From the NCBI RefSeq assembly GCF_004027225.2, contig NC_044279.2, positions 53,547,219 through 53,611,218 on the forward strand: 64,000 bases of DNA. Reading direction: 5' to 3'. The notes beneath the pieces are model-generated. The model was not told where the DNA came from. It saw only the letters and a program-made list of their open reading frames with translations, and did no database searches. Positions 62,068-64,000 of the stretch are shown here, in pieces. The translations under genes and the position numbers were made by a program. The stretch comes from Strigops habroptila (Eukaryota; Chordata; Aves; Psittaciformes; Psittacidae). Position 1 is the first letter of the stretch. Each line of letters begins with the position of its first letter.

Positions 62068-63582
62068 GAACGCATTGGATCCCCATCCCTGCCCACCTCT
62101 GATCTCACCTTTCTGTCTATTCAGCACAGGTTGCACTAAATCAGATCTCTTCCATAAAGATGGGCATTGTGGGAGGTTGATGTGGTATGTGACCATTTCT
62201 TCCTGTGACTCTGCATAACAATCTCTTTCTGCTGCTCTTTCCTGTGGCTTTGTCAGGGAATAGCAAGGTCAAGGCTACTCCACAACAGGAAGTGAACCAA
62301 GAGCAGAGGCTGACCCTACCATAAGCAGGGACAGTGTCCTCACCAACATGGTGCTGTTTTTAATGCACAGCACCCAAGCAGAGTGGGCAGAGCAGGGTGC
62401 TGATAACAGGGTCCATTGTCAGCTCCAGACCAGTTGGTCTGGGAGTTGACCACATATTTACTGTGATTTGTAGTAGCAACAGAGCACTAAAAAGAAAAGC
62501 TATCTGCAAGAAGAGCTCACAAACATTATAGTTTATGAGACTGGTTTTCTTAATCATTCTGTTATTAAATGGCACTTTAGCATCATCCTTCACATGAACT
62601 TTAATCAATTCAAACAGTTCCTTTTCTATTATATCCCTGTAATTATTTTTTTTCGAAGAAAGAGGACCATATTCTGTTTTGTGTTAAATAGAACTAATGT
62701 TTTAAATCCTAAATTTTGTTTTGTACTGAAATAAACCAGTTAGATAAAGGTATGAAAACAATTTAAAATGTTTATTAAGGTGATGAAAACAAAAATGTAC
62801 CACTCTGTCACCAAGGTAACTGCTGTTTCAGTGTATTAGATATGTACCATTTGCTACCCATCACTTAAACAAGGTTTGAAGGGAGGCTAGGAGTTCAATT
62901 AAATAACTTTCACTCCTGTAGCTGACAGAAATAATTAAAAAACCCTAAGAACAGAACCTAATCACACGAATTCCTAAGATGAGTATCACACAGAACTGTG
63001 TACAGATTTGGTTTTCTGCTCTATAGAAAACAGAACTATAAAGTATGTGTACTTTGACTAACTCTTCAGTAGCTACACAATCAGTATAATGTTACAGTAA
63101 ATAATTGGTAGAGAACTTCTTAAAGTGCAAATAGGTGTCAGAGGATGTGTCCTTGTGCTGCAGGGGGAGGATGCTAAAGAAGTTGAGTTGTCAGGAAGTG
63201 AATGAGAGAGAGGTGGAGGGGAAAGAAAGTCAGGTGAGAGGATTATGGTTTCTAGTGAATGTCCAAGGCTTGTGTTAGGTGCATTGTCCTTCCTGAACGA
63301 CCCCTAAAGAGATGCAAGAAGATTAGGAGCAATGTCACCTGTCATCCAGATGACATCCCTGTCCCAGTTCTGGCAGTGGTCAAGAGCCATTGGAGGACCT
63401 TTGCCACTGCTGCACTGTATGCTCAGCCTTGCAGGTTGGTATTGACTGAGCTATGGTGGGCAAATATGCATCCTGGTGCATTAGGGGATGGACTTGCCTG
63501 GGCTGTTTTCACCCTTGCTGCCTGACTTTAGTGGAGCGGCTCACTCTTGCTGCTTTTTGATATCTGTGCGTATATACACATG

Positions 63583-63878
63583 TAGAATCATAGAATGACC
63601 GAATCAACTAGGTTGGAAATGACCGTTAAGATCATCAAGTCCAACCATTACCCCAGCACTGCCAAGCCCAACACTAAACCATGTCACTGAGGGCCTCATC
63701 TACACGGTTTGTGAACACTTCCAGGGGCAGTGACTCCACCACTGCCCTGGCCAGCCTGTTCCGATGCCTGAGCACCCTTTAGGTGAAGAAATGTTTCCTA
63801 ATATCCAGTTTAAACTTCCCCTGGCACAGCTTGAGGCTGTTGCCTCTTGTCCTATCACTTGTTACTTGGGAGAAGAGA
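63583..63878 (-). mobile_element. CR1 LINE 3' fragment
   Basis: TAGAATCATAGAATGACCGA, AGGTTGGAAATGACCGTTAA, CACTGCCCTGGCCAGCCTGT and TGTTGCCTCTTGTCCTATCA: well-preserved CR1 3' region in reverse orientation near the right edge. Confidence 0.92.
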
Positions 63879-64000
63879 CTAAGCGTATACTATAGTATAT
63901 ACGTAAAAATACGTATGTAAATATCTATACTCTAAAGTGTGTATATATTTCTGTATGAAGTGCATCTGTGAGTAAATAACACTCTTATTCATATACTCAC

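Larger units (their letters stand above)
45057..64000 (+). other. First intron of the KCNQ1-like gene (incomplete)
   Basis: From the GTAAGT donor to the right edge, at least 18.9 kb. I looked for the S1-S6, GYGD pore and S4 exons of KCNQ1 and saw none. KCNQ1 itself has a very long first intron, so this is expected. Content: CR1 fragments, simple repeats and AT-rich DNA, plus a few unassigned open frames. Confidence 0.6.

Overview
The window is vertebrate nuclear DNA, most likely from a bird. The evidence is AT-rich DNA with spliced genes, many 5'-truncated CR1 LINEs ending in the avian-type ATTCTATGA tail, an LTR retrovirus with the TGTCCTGGGTTCAGC terminus that I recall from bird genomes, and a gene order matching human 12p11 / chicken chromosome 1 (MANSC4 - MRPS35). 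I read three genes from exon homology and splice sites; exon identities come from remembered family sequences, not a search.

Layout, left to right. 1-3333 is flanking DNA without a recognised gene. 3334-6360 (+) is MANSC4, three coding exons and 347 codons, a type I membrane protein with an N-terminal MANSC domain. 6361-12527 is the convergent intergenic space. 12528-34952 (-) is MRPS35, a mitochondrial small-subunit ribosomal protein. I reconstruct eight coding exons with matching phases (339 codons), including a 44-nt second exon. Its start lies in a CpG island at about 34.66-35.34 kb. Intron 7 carries a 5'-LTR-containing but 3'-truncated endogenous retrovirus (20393 to about 23145) in antisense orientation, with a tRNA-Lys primer binding site and a long open gag-like frame. 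That frame has an unusual hydrophobic N-terminus and 27-residue Thr/Pro repeats. Introns 1, 4, 5 and 7 also carry CR1 copies.

35.4-44.6 kb is intergenic. 44674-45056 (+) is the first coding exon of a KCNQ1-like voltage-gated potassium channel gene, ending in the S1-entry motif [17 protein letters not shown] and a perfect GTAAGT donor in the same phase as KCNQ1 exon 1. No later exon was found, so 45057-64000 appears to be its first intron, running off the right edge.

The main point of interest is the KCNQ1-like exon next to MRPS35. Human 12p11 and 11p15 are paralogous blocks (ARNTL2/ARNTL, PTHLH/PTH, PPFIBP1/PPFIBP2). A KCNQ1-type gene here is therefore best explained as the whole-genome-duplication partner of KCNQ1, which mammals do not have at this site. 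The three genes are not functionally linked; they are syntenic neighbours.
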